64,000 nucleotides of DNA from JABMMZ01 sp964505065 (GCA_964505065.1 CAZDGF010000005.1:1-64000); one strand, 5' to 3'; shown: positions 28,245 to 39,059, counted from the first letter of the stretch. Notes: a model not told the origin generated them from the sequence alone. Numbers and translations: made by a program.

Positions 28245-29177
28245 TTGAAAGGCATTATTGTAAAATCTACTGGCAGCTGGTATAAAATAAAGCAAGCAGA
28301 TGGCAGCACATTAGATGCCCGTGTAAAAGGCAAATTTAGATTAAAAGATATTTCTACTACCAATCCTTTGGCTGTGGGCGATATAGTAGAATACGAAATG
28401 GAACCCAGTGGTGATGACATTGTGGGCATAATTCATGGGTTAGAAAAACGCAAAAACTATATTATTCGCAAAAGCAATAAGCTTAGCAAACAAGGGCAAA
28501 TTATAGCCGCCAATATTGATATTGCTTTGCTTATTGTTACCCTTTCATCGCCTCGAACTTCGCTCGGTTTTATTGATAGATTTTTGGTCATGGCTGGGGC
28601 ATATCATATACCCGTTACATTGGTATTTAACAAAGTAGATATTTATACAGCCGAAGAAGAAATACAATACCAAAATTTAAAAAAACTGTACGAAGGTTTG
28701 GGTTATCAAACAGCTATTTCTTCTATCATTAAATCTGAATTATTACCAGAACATTCTATTTTACCTTTAATAAAAAACAAATTAGCCTTGCTTTGCGGAC
28801 ATTCAGGAGTGGGCAAAAGCAGTATATTAAATTCGCTTTTGCCATTGGTTAAACAAAAGGTAGATAATATTAGTAAAATACATTTAAAAGGCAAACACAC
28901 TACCACCTTTGCCGAAATATTTTATCTTGAAGATACAACAGCCATTATAGATACACCAGGTATTAGAGATTTTGGGGTTATAGACATTCCAGAAAATGAA
29001 ATAGGTCATTATTTTCCTGAAATAAGAGCATTAATGCCATACTGTAAATTTAACGATTGCAAACACCTAAACGAGCCTGAGTGTGCTGTTATAGATGCAT
29101 TTGAAAATGAAGAACTAATGCCAAGCAGATATTTAAGTTATATGAGTATTATGGAAAATAGCGATATTTTTGATTGA
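28245..29177 (+). CDS. rsgA: ribosome small subunit-dependent GTPase A
   Basis: 310 residues with the RsgA layout: an N-terminal OB fold (KGIIVKSTGSWYKIKQADG), a circularly permuted GTPase in which NKVD (G4) precedes GHSGVGKSSILN (G1) and DTPGIRDFG (G3), and a C-terminal zinc motif CKFNDCKHLNEPEC. It acts late in 30S assembly. The start is TTG at 28245; no ATG fits the conserved N-terminus. It lies 6 nt after metF. Confidence 0.96.
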   Translation: MKGIIVKSTGSWYKIKQADGSTLDARVKGKFRLKDISTTNPLAVGDIVEYEMEPSGDDIVGIIHGLEKRKNYIIRKSNKLSKQGQIIAANIDIALLIVTLSSPRTSLGFIDRFLVMAGAYHIPVTLVFNKVDIYTAEEEIQYQNLKKLYEGLGYQTAISSIIKSELLPEHSILPLIKNKLALLCGHSGVGKSSILNSLLPLVKQKVDNISKIHLKGKHTTTFAEIFYLEDTTAIIDTPGIRDFGVIDIPENEIGHYFPEIRALMPYCKFNDCKHLNEPECAVIDAFENEELMPSRYLSYMSIMENSDIFD

Positions 29178-29201
29178 TAATATTTGCAAAAATCTATAAT
29201 A

Positions 29202-29711
29202 TTAATTTGAATTATATTCAAAATTACCATAACTAATTATATTGTACACTGGATTTACTTGATTGATAATTGAAATAAAATCTTGATGGGTTAATCCAAA
29301 TTGTTTTAAATTATAATTCACACTTTTGCCATTTTTTAACGTAATGCACATTACTGCAATTTTAATGCCTTCTATTTTCTTCATATCAGTGCCAAGATGC
29401 TTTATTTCATCGTATTGAATCATTTTAACGTGTTTGAAAAAAAGCCATTTAAAATCAATAAGTTCAACTTGTAATTTAAAAAAACTTATTGCTGGAAGAT
29501 GATAATTTATTTTTATAAATATTTGTAAAAAGCTCCATATTAAAACGCCAAAAATTACAATAAAACCAAACCAAATTCCTTTAGAATCTAATATTTTAAA
29601 TAAATACAAAATAAAGAAAAGAGCTAAATAAACAAAGATGATTAAAAAAAAATTTTTCTTTGATTTTAAAATTTCTTTTTTATTGAAAAATACTTCTTTT
29701 ATTGGTAGCAT
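29202..29711 (-). CDS. small membrane protein of unknown function
   Basis: 169 residues: a charged N-terminus (NKKEILKSKKN), two adjacent transmembrane helices (about residues 22-40 and 46-66), then a soluble domain with alternating strands (ELIDFKWLFFKHVKMIQYDEIKHLG, IAVMCITLKNGKSVNYNLK) that resembles a small bacterial PH-like domain anchored to the membrane. This is only a pattern impression. It stands between rsgA (convergent) and sprA (upstream on the same strand, 123 nt apart). No partner is evident. Confidence 0.6.
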   Translation of the reverse strand: MLPIKEVFFNKKEILKSKKNFFLIIFVYLALFFILYLFKILDSKGIWFGFIVIFGVLIWSFLQIFIKINYHLPAISFFKLQVELIDFKWLFFKHVKMIQYDEIKHLGTDMKKIEGIKIAVMCITLKNGKSVNYNLKQFGLTHQDFISIINQVNPVYNIISYGNFEYNSN

Positions 29712-29834
29712 AGTTTTTAAATTCTTTTTGCAATAATACTTTTTTTAAATTTTAACTGCAAAAAAAATGTTTTTAGATTTGCGAATAATCGAAGGTCTAA
29801 CCATTAAAAATTTTAGTTTAGTTGATTAAAATAC

Positions 29835-32800
29835 CTACTGAATTGTATATCTTAATTTAAACCCAAAGGTGGTAAGGGCAGTAGGAAAGGAGTTGGAAGC
29901 AAAAGGTTTACTTGCTCTTCTATCATAAAATATTTGTAAGTTTACATTTGTATTTATCATATAATTGATATTAGGGCGAACAAGCACCACTCTTTGCCCA
30001 CCTTGAACTACAGCTGGACCCTTATCTATATTTCTAACTAAATTAACCGTATTTTGTACACTTACATCTAAATCCATTTGCAAGTCGTTATCAAGCGGCA
30101 AGCGTTTACCATTTACCTTTATGGGCAGTTTCATACCATTGGTTCTATAGCCTAATCTAAAACTTAGCTCGTTTTGACTCATTTCTGTAATATTTGCATT
30201 TTGTACAAAAAGCGAAACTTGGCGAGAGCGGTTTACTTTAAAGCCTCCTGTTAAGCCGCCTTTGGTGGTAAAATCTATTCCAATTAAGGGCGCAAAACTT
30301 TCTCGCATACTTACATTGTTTATATTGTATCTGCTTACAAAGTTAGAGCCTGTATCGGCAGTTGCGCTTTTTGAATTGTATGCCAAATTGCTGGTGTAGC
30401 CACCCACTGTGTATAAGCCTGTATAGCGATGTTGAATAGTAATATTGGTAAATGTTTTAGCTATGCTTTTTATTTTTGTTAAGCCATTGTAATTAATATT
30501 CCAATTGGGCAATGGCACTTTAGGGAAAGCGCTAAGCCCTATTTTACCTTGGTTGCTTCCTGTATAAGCTGCTAAGAACGAGGGTATCATTACATCTTGT
30601 GCTGTTTTGCCATAGCCTTTTGGGTAAAATGTTGCTGGGTCAACAGTGCGGTTGCCTATTCTTACATCTTCTGCCTGCTGGCGTTGGGCTACTACAAATC
30701 TATATCCTTCAAAATTATTATATGTTTGGTTATCCCAACCATTGCTTGCTTTTGATGGGTTAAAAGCTGTGCGAATAAAAATATGCGACATTGTAAAATT
30801 ACCTGTTTCTGTAATGGCAAAATCTCTCCAGTCTTTAGAAGAGTCGGCATCAAATCTAAATTGAGATTGCAGATTATTACTTCTGTTTAAATTGGCATTA
30901 AGCTGAATTACAAAACCTTTAAATGGTTCTATTCTTGCAGTTCCTGTTATGCTAGTCATTTTATTTTGCATAAAAAAGTTATTCATGCGCGAGTCGTTGG
31001 TTAATGCACCTTGTTTAGCTAATTCGTAGCGTGTATTGCTTTTTTGGCTACCCAATATAAAAGGCAAACCTGGGGCATCTTGTGCAAAATTTTGTCCAAA
31101 ATAATCTGGCGAATGTATAAAACCTGGCAATACCGTACCTTCTTTTTGATTGTAACTAATAGCTACATTTTTTACCATCATTAAGGCTCTAAAAAAATTA
31201 GTGCCTACCATTTGTTTTTCTTTCTTTTTGGCAGGTGGTTTTTCGCTATCGTCTTGTTTATCTCCGGGCTTTGGTGTAGCAGGCTTTGTTTTTTCTTTGT
31301 TGTTTTTTGCTTTTTTACCTCCTTGTTCTATGCGTTTTAAAAAAGGAATTTTATTGTACAAAGTATTCATATTGAAAGTAGAGTTTACTTGAATATCTCT
31401 GCTATTTTGTATAGTATTTCCAAGGCTTGCTGCTGCCGGAGGCGCTTGTGTCCAGCCATAATTGCTGCCATATTTAACAGTGGTATTTATCCAATTTAGC
31501 GCACCTACTTTATCAAAAGGCAATTCATAATTAAAATTTGCTGTTTGTGTAAAATTGGTCATTCTGCCAAGTCTAAAAAAATCATCGCGTACACTGTCTC
31601 TTTTTTCTTGAGTGTTCAATTGCCCAAAAGGCTCTTGAACTCGGGCATTTGCAGAGGCATTATAATCTAATTTTAATCTACCACCCTTAGTTAAAGGAAA
31701 ATTTACAATATAAACCCTATTAAACGTAAAGTTTTTATCGAACAAGCGTGGGGTAAATTGTTTAAAGGCATCATTGCTTCTATTTTGGGTTTCGCTATAA
31801 TATCTATCTGCATCAAAACGAATGGTAATATTTTGAGGCAAGGCGTATAAATTAAAATCTCTTAGTATAGCCAAGCGTTTACTTTTTATAAATTTAAAGG
31901 GCTCCCAAGGTTTTATTTTAGGGCTATAGGTATAGCCTACGCTGCCATGGTATGTTTTTGAGAAATTTTGTTCAATTTGTATATTTCTTCTTTGTAAATG
32001 AATATAAGAATAGGTAAAATTAAAATTGGAAATATTCCAGGGCATGCTTGGTCCTTTAGATGTTTTTGCTTTCCGCACATTGGTAAAGTTTAAACTATAA
32101 CGAGAGGTTACATCTTCGGAGGAGCGCAGCTTTGCTTTCTTTTCTGTTGGCGACATTCTTTCTACAACCCTATCAAGTTCAACATCAGGATTTAGTGGGT
32201 CGAATTTAGGGCGCATTATTGTACCGCTGTAGCCTATAAACATTGGAATATTTACACTTGCTTTTTGAGGAAAAAATTTACCTAACTCAAAACTTGAGCT
32301 TAAATCGTATTGGTAATTATCGCTAAGGTTTCTTTCGTTCAATCTTTGGTCGACCCCGCCATAGCCTATGGTAGAAATATTGCCCGATGCAGAAAGTGTT
32401 GCAAAATCTGCCATTTGAGCAACAACACGCCCTGTGGTAGCCCAGCCGCCTTTGTTGGTAATATCTGTTACACGCATTTCATTAAACCATACTTCGCCAC
32501 ATTTAGATACATCAGCATTGTTTCTTATACCCAGCATTACCACCCTTAAATTACTTAAATCTGGCAAACCCAATAGCGATATTTTATGCCCTTTGCCATT
32601 TACATAAAAGAAAGGGCGTGTTAAAGGATTGCCTGCCTCTGTGCGTTTGTCTTTTGCACCAAATAAATCGGACAATGGAAAGTCGAATTCATTTTCTGCC
32701 ATCCAAATTCTATCGGCAGCATAGGCGCCATCGGGGGTAATTTTTAAAGGAATTTCGTACTCATAATAATTAGATATTAAATCTGTACCCACTCTTATAA

Positions 32801-35800
32801 ATGCAGAAAGTTCGCCATCTTTTACATCAGTTCCTTCAGCATGTACAAACATTTTGAAATTTTTATAATTTCGCACATCAAAGTTTGTGGTTTTATATGC
32901 TGCACGGCTATCGCCAGCTTTAAGGTTGCATACTCTTAATGACAAGGATTGCTCATTTTGTTGCACCACATTTTGCGAAGTTGGGTCTTGCACCCTATCT
33001 ATACCGGGAGGCTCTATATAACGTATAGGAGAGCGTTTGCCATTTTCTTCAATATTTACAGTAGATACCACAAAGGTGGTGGCGTCTGTAGGGTCGAGAG
33101 GCACAACTGCACCTGGTGTATTTAACGATTGTAAGTATCTTCGCCAATCCGCACGAACTAATTGCAATTGCCCAAAACGCAGTATGGTACTATCTGTAAA
33201 ACCTTTCATAAACATACGCATAAAACGGATAGATTTAAAATCGGATATATTGCCAACCGTATTTGTAAATTGTTTTACAGGTATTTTAAGTTGAATCCAT
33301 TTTATTTTTTCCGTTTTGCCATTTTTAAGTTCTTTGTTTATTTCGTTAATATCTGTAACAAAGCCTTTGCCTATTTCCAAATCTTGAGGACTTAAATCTA
33401 TTTTATACTGAAAATAATCCTCTGTTTGGTTCATGGTAAAATCGTTATTAATGTCTTCATTGTCTGGCAAGTTGGTTGCTGCTTGTGGTGTGCCATCGCC
33501 CAACTTATTTAATGTAGAATTGCCTTGTAATGAATTGAATTTTTTATAACGAGAAATAATTGAATTGTCGTTTCCGCCATCGTAAATGCCGTCTCTATTG
33601 TGAAAATAATTATCGTTTGAAGGGTCGGCTAAAGCCATTTGGTATATTTTAGAATTTTCGCCAAATAAGGTTTTTAAACTATCCAAATATTTTACAAAGT
33701 ATGCCTTTTCATCATCGTCATTTAAACCATCTAAACCTAAATCTTGAAATGGACGAGCAGAAGGCTCATTATCAAAAGCATTGTTTATTTGAGGTAATAA
33801 AGGTACTCTGCCGAAAATAGAGGTATCTACATCGCGTAAATCGCCTTTAGCGTTTAAGCCATTTTCAAATACTTTTCTTCTATCGGGCAGTATATCTTCG
33901 CTAACGTTTCCAAGGTCTATGTATAATTGTCCTTTATTGCTTCCTGTGGTGTTATAAGTAAATGGGTCCATCATCCATACTTCTATATAATCTATATTGG
34001 CTGCTTCAAAATCGTTGCTTTCTATTCTGCGCATTATGCCGCCCCATGCTTTGGTAGGTTGTTTAAATGTGCCATCGGCATTAAAATCTACAATATTATT
34101 ATTGTAGTTATAAATCCCTCTTTCTTTTGGAAAAAATGCCAAATCTAAAGTTGGTAAAATAGTGGGCGCACCTTGTTGTATTTGTTTGTTGGGAAATACT
34201 TCTGTAACCAATACCTCGCGCATATAATGATTGCTTTGCATATCAATATTGTTTTGTACATTGGCAGGTGTGAATTTATCAGTTCTATAAAAAGTAGGGT
34301 CTATATTATACCAAGCGGTTTTAGCTCGGTAATTTCCCCAATCTTTTTTATTTGGGCTATTCCACTCTGGAAAAAGAAGCGGTTGGTATTGCGGTAAGCT
34401 GGCAAGTTTCCAACTGGCTACCATGCGCAAATCAAATGTAGTTTCAGCACCTTCAAAATCATCAATATAACTTACGCCTCTTGTTTTGTTTTGCCCCCTT
34501 GCTTTGCCAGGAAATATGCGTGCATACTCGCCTTGTGCTGTAAGTTTACTTTCGGCTTTGGTTTCTATAAATGGCAGTTTATCTACCAATTTGGTTAAAA
34601 ACCGAGAGCTTGAATTATAACTTGCATCTACTCCTATAACTGTATTAAGCAAGGGTTCATCGCCAATATTTGTTTTAGGCGTTAGTGGTCTTTCGTACAT
34701 GTGCATAATTGTGCCGCCTAATAATAATTTTTTATTAGCTATGTAATCAAATCGTGCGCCAAGCAAGGTGCGTTGTTGGATATTGAAAACGCTATTGCTT
34801 TCTGCACTTACCTTTATTGTAGCTCCAGATTGTAAAATACCTTGGTTAATAATGGTAACCTTTCCTGCATTATAATCTACAATATAATCTACGTTTTCTG
34901 TTAGCTTTGTGCCATTGGCGGTAACAACTACAGAGCCTTGAGGCACGTTTAAGGCGTTTAATGAAATTTCTGAACTACTTGAACCTTTATAACTTCCTTT
35001 AAGAAAGAATTTGTTATGGGCTACATCTTGCTCTGCCAGCCATCGTGTACTATCATAAAGCGCATCGTACACATATTTATCTGCTCTTTGGTCGCCATTA
35101 AATTTAGCTCTTAAATAATTCCCGAATGGCTCTCTAACAGGAAAAATAATACGTCCTTGTTGACTTTGAATTGTAAAGCCTTCTAAAATATCTATCATTC
35201 CATCGTGTTTAGCCTCTTGTTGGCGGTTAATTTTATCCAAATTCATTACCCTAATTAACGGCACACCATCGCTTAATCCAGGAATATTATTTACAGGTAA
35301 ATAATTCAAATCTGCACCTGATGGGTCGTCATTGTATATTACATTAAAGTTTAAATCTGCTGGATTGATATTGAAAGAACCTAAAGAATAAATATTTTTC
35401 ATCATTAGTTCCCACATGGGTATGCGGGTACGAATAATATTGCCTTTTAGCATTTTTACCATTAATACTTTACTATCTGTTCTTGAGCTACTTTGTTCCG
35501 AGGCAAACTCGCCCACTTTGTAGGTAATGCCATTAAAAGTATACTCAAAAGCAACGCCTAAAATTTCATCATTATTTAATGCACTATTTAAGGAGATATA
35601 ACCTAAACGCTCATTTACAGTAAATTCATTTGTATTTAATTGCCTTGCATTTGTTAGCAATTCGTAATCTAAACCAATACGCAAATAAGAAGCTACACCA
35701 TTTATGGCATCTAATGTAGAACTTGAAGAACGCACTTGTGCATTGTTTTTTAAAAGTGTGTATAAATTATTTGATGTATTATCTGTGTAAACTCTTGATT

Positions 35801-37100
35801 CTGGAATTAAATTTACATTATTTGGTTGTTGTTCTCCCAAATCCATCAATGCTAAAATATCTCTTGTATTGTCCACACTTCCGCTTCTATTGGTTACCCA
35901 TACCTCAACCCTGTTAATAAATACTCCAGAATTTATAATTGGCAATTGTGATAATGCATTATCATATTGGTTTTTCATGGCTTGCCCTAAAAAGAAATGC
36001 CTATTTTGGTCGTAGCTGCTGGCTTGAATATTATAGTTGGTAACTTGCGCTCCACCATTTACGGTGGTTTCCGTACGTTGTCCTTTATTTTGGGTGGCTA
36101 TAAAAGAGGCTTTTAGTTTCCCAAATTGCCAATCTGTTTTTATACCAAATAAAGATTGTCCGCCTTGAATTAAGCTGCCATTTAGCGGTAAACTTACATT
36201 GCCAAGCTCTATTTTTTTAAGCATTTGGTCTTCTTTGCCTACCCAGTTTAGTTTGGTTTGGTTGTCAAAATCAAATGTTGCATCTGTATCGTATTTTATG
36301 CCTAAATCAAGGGCGTTGCCTATTTTTCCTGTTACGTTAATTTGTATTTTTTGGTCGAAATCAAATTGCCCCGTTCTTTGCTGCCGTGCGCTAAATGCAG
36401 GGTTTCTAACAGTGTTAAAATTACCGCCAAATGTAAGCTCGGCACTACCGCTTGGGCGAATATCTATTAAGCCTCCTCTAAATACTTTATCTAAAACTGG
36501 TGGTGTTTTAATTAAAGGTGGGCGAGCTTTGTTATTGTTATATCCGCTGCTGCCTGCATTGCTTTTGGTGCGTTGTTCAAAGTATTTTTTTCTATCCTCT
36601 TTTGCGCTTTCTGCCATGTACTCGCTTTTGCTCATGCTGCGTAGCAGGGTTTTTCTACCAGCTATTTCTTTATATTCCTCATATTCGCCTGTTTTGGTAT
36701 TGTATTCTATGTATGTTTTTACAGAGGGGTCGTTTAGGTCTATATTGTTTTGATAATCGCTTTTTTCTCTACCTGTATTTTGTTTTATAGGGTAAGTTAA
36801 ATCTTTTATAGAAGTATCTTTTCCTGTTTTTTTTGTAGAATCTTGTGGAATAGGATTTGAAATTTTAAAATTAAATTTTTTAGATTGAAAAACCTTATTG
36901 TTCAATAATTTTTTTATGTCTAAAACATCTTTTTCTGTTTCAGTTGAAAGGGGTAAATACGAAGTAGAAGTGGAATTTATTTGTGTAGCAATACTTAAAA
37001 TAGGTAAAAATAATGCAGCCGAAAAAAGCCAAAAAAAGTTCAAAGCCCTTTTTTTATTAAGGGTTTTAGAAAAAGTAAATGCCATAAATTGTTGTTTCAA
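29835..37100 (-). CDS. sprA: SprA, outer-membrane translocon of the type IX secretion system
   Basis: A 2421-residue protein, the usual size for SprA, forming the giant 36-strand barrel through which T9SS cargo leaves the cell. Seen in the sequence: a signal peptide (LFSAALFLPILSIATQ), long stretches of amphipathic beta strands, the repeated SprA N-type segments (FDFDQKIQINVTGKIGNALDLGIKYDT and a later paralogous region), a Lys-rich insertion (NNKEKTKPATPKPGDKQDD), and a final barrel strand (TTFGFKLRYTIQ). A second start five codons in (MAFTFSKTL, 37085) is equally possible. No other T9SS gene is here, but two probable substrates are encoded at 6 and 19 kb. Confidence 0.95.
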   Translation of the reverse strand: MKQQFMAFTFSKTLNKKRALNFFWLFSAALFLPILSIATQINSTSTSYLPLSTETEKDVLDIKKLLNNKVFQSKKFNFKISNPIPQDSTKKTGKDTSIKDLTYPIKQNTGREKSDYQNNIDLNDPSVKTYIEYNTKTGEYEEYKEIAGRKTLLRSMSKSEYMAESAKEDRKKYFEQRTKSNAGSSGYNNNKARPPLIKTPPVLDKVFRGGLIDIRPSGSAELTFGGNFNTVRNPAFSARQQRTGQFDFDQKIQINVTGKIGNALDLGIKYDTDATFDFDNQTKLNWVGKEDQMLKKIELGNVSLPLNGSLIQGGQSLFGIKTDWQFGKLKASFIATQNKGQRTETTVNGGAQVTNYNIQASSYDQNRHFFLGQAMKNQYDNALSQLPIINSGVFINRVEVWVTNRSGSVDNTRDILALMDLGEQQPNNVNLIPESRVYTDNTSNNLYTLLKNNAQVRSSSSTLDAINGVASYLRIGLDYELLTNARQLNTNEFTVNERLGYISLNSALNNDEILGVAFEYTFNGITYKVGEFASEQSSSRTDSKVLMVKMLKGNIIRTRIPMWELMMKNIYSLGSFNINPADLNFNVIYNDDPSGADLNYLPVNNIPGLSDGVPLIRVMNLDKINRQQEAKHDGMIDILEGFTIQSQQGRIIFPVREPFGNYLRAKFNGDQRADKYVYDALYDSTRWLAEQDVAHNKFFLKGSYKGSSSSEISLNALNVPQGSVVVTANGTKLTENVDYIVDYNAGKVTIINQGILQSGATIKVSAESNSVFNIQQRTLLGARFDYIANKKLLLGGTIMHMYERPLTPKTNIGDEPLLNTVIGVDASYNSSSRFLTKLVDKLPFIETKAESKLTAQGEYARIFPGKARGQNKTRGVSYIDDFEGAETTFDLRMVASWKLASLPQYQPLLFPEWNSPNKKDWGNYRAKTAWYNIDPTFYRTDKFTPANVQNNIDMQSNHYMREVLVTEVFPNKQIQQGAPTILPTLDLAFFPKERGIYNYNNNIVDFNADGTFKQPTKAWGGIMRRIESNDFEAANIDYIEVWMMDPFTYNTTGSNKGQLYIDLGNVSEDILPDRRKVFENGLNAKGDLRDVDTSIFGRVPLLPQINNAFDNEPSARPFQDLGLDGLNDDDEKAYFVKYLDSLKTLFGENSKIYQMALADPSNDNYFHNRDGIYDGGNDNSIISRYKKFNSLQGNSTLNKLGDGTPQAATNLPDNEDINNDFTMNQTEDYFQYKIDLSPQDLEIGKGFVTDINEINKELKNGKTEKIKWIQLKIPVKQFTNTVGNISDFKSIRFMRMFMKGFTDSTILRFGQLQLVRADWRRYLQSLNTPGAVVPLDPTDATTFVVSTVNIEENGKRSPIRYIEPPGIDRVQDPTSQNVVQQNEQSLSLRVCNLKAGDSRAAYKTTNFDVRNYKNFKMFVHAEGTDVKDGELSAFIRVGTDLISNYYEYEIPLKITPDGAYAADRIWMAENEFDFPLSDLFGAKDKRTEAGNPLTRPFFYVNGKGHKISLLGLPDLSNLRVVMLGIRNNADVSKCGEVWFNEMRVTDITNKGGWATTGRVVAQMADFATLSASGNISTIGYGGVDQRLNERNLSDNYQYDLSSSFELGKFFPQKASVNIPMFIGYSGTIMRPKFDPLNPDVELDRVVERMSPTEKKAKLRSSEDVTSRYSLNFTNVRKAKTSKGPSMPWNISNFNFTYSYIHLQRRNIQIEQNFSKTYHGSVGYTYSPKIKPWEPFKFIKSKRLAILRDFNLYALPQNITIRFDADRYYSETQNRSNDAFKQFTPRLFDKNFTFNRVYIVNFPLTKGGRLKLDYNASANARVQEPFGQLNTQEKRDSVRDDFFRLGRMTNFTQTANFNYELPFDKVGALNWINTTVKYGSNYGWTQAPPAAASLGNTIQNSRDIQVNSTFNMNTLYNKIPFLKRIEQGGKKAKNNKEKTKPATPKPGDKQDDSEKPPAKKKEKQMVGTNFFRALMMVKNVAISYNQKEGTVLPGFIHSPDYFGQNFAQDAPGLPFILGSQKSNTRYELAKQGALTNDSRMNNFFMQNKMTSITGTARIEPFKGFVIQLNANLNRSNNLQSQFRFDADSSKDWRDFAITETGNFTMSHIFIRTAFNPSKASNGWDNQTYNNFEGYRFVVAQRQQAEDVRIGNRTVDPATFYPKGYGKTAQDVMIPSFLAAYTGSNQGKIGLSAFPKVPLPNWNINYNGLTKIKSIAKTFTNITIQHRYTGLYTVGGYTSNLAYNSKSATADTGSNFVSRYNINNVSMRESFAPLIGIDFTTKGGLTGGFKVNRSRQVSLFVQNANITEMSQNELSFRLGYRTNGMKLPIKVNGKRLPLDNDLQMDLDVSVQNTVNLVRNIDKGPAVVQGGQRVVLVRPNINYMINTNVNLQIFYDRRASKPFASNSFPTALTTFGFKLRYTIQ

Positions 37101-37197
37101 AGTGGGGTAAAATTGAATTGTCTTAGTAGATTTTTTCTATAGGCTTATGGTTATTATAATATGCGAATATAACTTAAATTAGAATATTTATATTGTG

Positions 37198-37219
37198 TTT
37201 GTCAAAAAAAAATGACAAA
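37198..37219. terminator. hairpin downstream of the peroxidase-like gene
   Basis: TTTGTCA and TGACAAA form a 7-bp stem around a run of A (T on the minus strand). It lies 59 nt after the stop of the minus-strand cytochrome gene and upstream of sprA. There is no U-run after the stem, so a terminator role is weakly supported. Confidence 0.3.
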
Positions 37220-37277
37220 TAAACAAGTAAGAAAATTGAATTTTAAAAATAAATTTATAAGTTCAATATCATTGGGC

Positions 37278-38333
37278 TTATTTCATAAAAGGATTTGAAT
37301 ACCTAATATCTGTTGTAAATTTAGGGTCTGAAAGGGTTTTTAAGAATGCAACTAAACCTTTTTTTTCTAATTCTGTAAGGTTTAATTTTAAAGGGATTGT
37401 GCCAATAAAGTCGCCTTTAGTGTTAAATTGTTCTTGCCTAAGTCCCAAGCTTAAAAATGGATGGTTTTTAATGCCAGAATTATAATGTTCAACAACCTCT
37501 TCTAAACTATTAAATCTACCATCGTGCATATAAGGTGCTGTAAATTCTATGTTGTATAAATTAGGCACTCTAAAAATGCCATTTTGAATACCATTGTCTT
37601 TATAATCCATCTCTAAACCAATATTCTCTGTTTGCACCCAACTAAAACTATTACTCAAATTATGGCAACTTACACAATTTCCTTTATTTTCATAAATTTC
37701 TTTACCAATAAGCTCTAATTGATTAAAGTTAGAGAATTTATTATTATTGTTGCCCAATTCAAATTTAGATTCATTTGGTCTTTTTAAAGCTTTTAAAAAT
37801 TCTGCAATACATTCTTCAATTTTTTCAATTGTAATTTCTTCCGACATATATGCATTTTTAAATAATGGCAGATAATAAGGTAATGTTGCTATTTCTGTTG
37901 GTAAACTTTTTAAATCTATAACACCCATTTCTTCGTGGTTAACAACTGGTTTTAAGGCTAAATCTTTAAAATTTTTTGCCCTTGCATCCCAAAATAACCC
38001 ATTTAATTCACTTTTACTGCTTATGCCTGGTGTGTTTCTATTTGTTAATTTTCCAGCCACGCCCGCACTAAATTGTTTGCCATCTGCAAATGCTAAAGAC
38101 TGTATATGGCAGGTGCCACAAGAAACGGAATTATTGGCGGATAAATGCTTATCGTAAAACAATACTCTTCCAAGTGTTGCTTTATTATTGTCTAAATTTG
38201 AGTATTGGTAAGGTTGGGCAGGTAGGTTAGGTGCAATTATTTCTGCATTTTTTGGTTCTTTTTTACAAGCAACAAAACAAAATAACAATGTTGAAATAAT
38301 TGCGATACCAATTTTTTTTATTTTTTGTGTCAT
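37278..38333 (-). CDS. diheme cytochrome c peroxidase/MauG-family lipoprotein
   Basis: 351 residues: signal peptide with lipobox (FCFVAC) and two heme c sites, CGTCH (about residue 72) and CVSCH (about 220), in the order of the CCP/MauG family. FRVPNLYNIEFTAPYMHDGRFNSLEEVVEHY is the characteristic C-terminal region of the family. It may reduce hydrogen peroxide in the periplasm or oxidise another substrate. It lies 5 nt after the barrel protein gene and probably shares its promoter. Confidence 0.9.
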   Translation of the reverse strand: MTQKIKKIGIAIISTLLFCFVACKKEPKNAEIIAPNLPAQPYQYSNLDNNKATLGRVLFYDKHLSANNSVSCGTCHIQSLAFADGKQFSAGVAGKLTNRNTPGISSKSELNGLFWDARAKNFKDLALKPVVNHEEMGVIDLKSLPTEIATLPYYLPLFKNAYMSEEITIEKIEECIAEFLKALKRPNESKFELGNNNNKFSNFNQLELIGKEIYENKGNCVSCHNLSNSFSWVQTENIGLEMDYKDNGIQNGIFRVPNLYNIEFTAPYMHDGRFNSLEEVVEHYNSGIKNHPFLSLGLRQEQFNTKGDFIGTIPLKLNLTELEKKGLVAFLKTLSDPKFTTDIRYSNPFMK

Positions 38334-38338
38334 TTTAT

Positions 38339-38983
38339 TTATAATTTTATACTTAAAAACAATGTTGAAGGCAAAAATACTGAACCACTTGTTCCACTTC
38401 TTGTTTCTGTTTGATTATTGTTAGGATTGCTCGAATTTGTAATCATTGTTTTAGATTTATATTTCATTACGTTAAAGCCTGTTTCTAAAAATAAACTGAT
38501 ACGTTTATTGAAATAATATTGTAAGCCATATACTAAACCAGCACCATTGCCATCGTATCTGGAACGTATACTTGACGAACTAAAATTGGAAGTATTATCT
38601 ACATAATCATACATTAAATCAATGCCATAATAACATTTCCAGTGCTTTGTAATAATGCTTTGTTTTTCTATTCCAAAACGGTAGTTCATTGCATAGTTTT
38701 TAGTTGTTCTGTCGTTTGTGCTATTTTGTATTTTTTCTGTTTCTTTACTTGTAGTAACCCCAGCACCAAACCTTACATTAAAATTATTGCCCAAATATTT
38801 GTATGTTATTGTATAAGGACTGAATGGAATTGTTGTAGAACTAAAATTTAAAATTTGTTTTACAAAATTGGTGGCATTAAAGCCTAACTCATGTCTTAAT
38901 ATTTTAGAGGTATCTTGTGCATTCAATGTTATATTTTGACAAAATAGAAAAATGCCAAAAACAAGGATATAATATTTTCTCAT
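38339..38983 (-). CDS. outer-membrane beta-barrel protein, cotranscribed with the cytochrome peroxidase homologue
   Basis: 214 residues: signal peptide (YYILVFGIFLFCQNITLNAQ) and an eight-strand-type barrel pattern (NFNVRFGAGVTTSKE, YAMNYRFGIEKQSII, CYYGIDLMYDYV, GLVYGLQYYFNKRISLFLETGFNVM). I do not recognise a named family beyond outer-membrane barrel proteins. The gene is first in a two-gene unit with the diheme cytochrome. Its promoter -7 box ends only 4 nt before the ATG, and no other Met is available, so the mRNA should be leaderless. Confidence 0.75.
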   Translation of the reverse strand: MRKYYILVFGIFLFCQNITLNAQDTSKILRHELGFNATNFVKQILNFSSTTIPFSPYTITYKYLGNNFNVRFGAGVTTSKETEKIQNSTNDRTTKNYAMNYRFGIEKQSIITKHWKCYYGIDLMYDYVDNTSNFSSSSIRSRYDGNGAGLVYGLQYYFNKRISLFLETGFNVMKYKSKTMITNSSNPNNNQTETRSGTSGSVFLPSTLFLSIKL

Positions 38984-38987
38984 TATT

Positions 38988-39018
38988 CAAAAATAATAAA
39001 CCTTTATGAAACTACCAA
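38988..39018 (-). promoter_or_regulatory. promoter of the barrel/cytochrome operon, next to the start codon
   Basis: On the minus strand TTG (39016-39018), 20 nt, TATTTTTG (38988-38995): a full match to the consensus. The start codon begins 4 nt after the box, so transcription should start at or inside the ATG. Confidence 0.7.
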
Positions 39019-39059
39019 TTTAATTTTTAATAAACCATTGTTTCTAAAAAAAATAGTTT

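Noticed and set aside
29774..29781. TAGATTTG box on the plus strand downstream of sprA as a promoter
   Set aside because: No plus-strand gene or structured RNA follows it; the match to TAnnTTTG in AT-rich DNA is likely chance.
36199..36753. Plus-strand ORF of 184 codons within sprA
   Set aside because: Antisense to the SprA N-terminal region; no promoter and no protein-like features.
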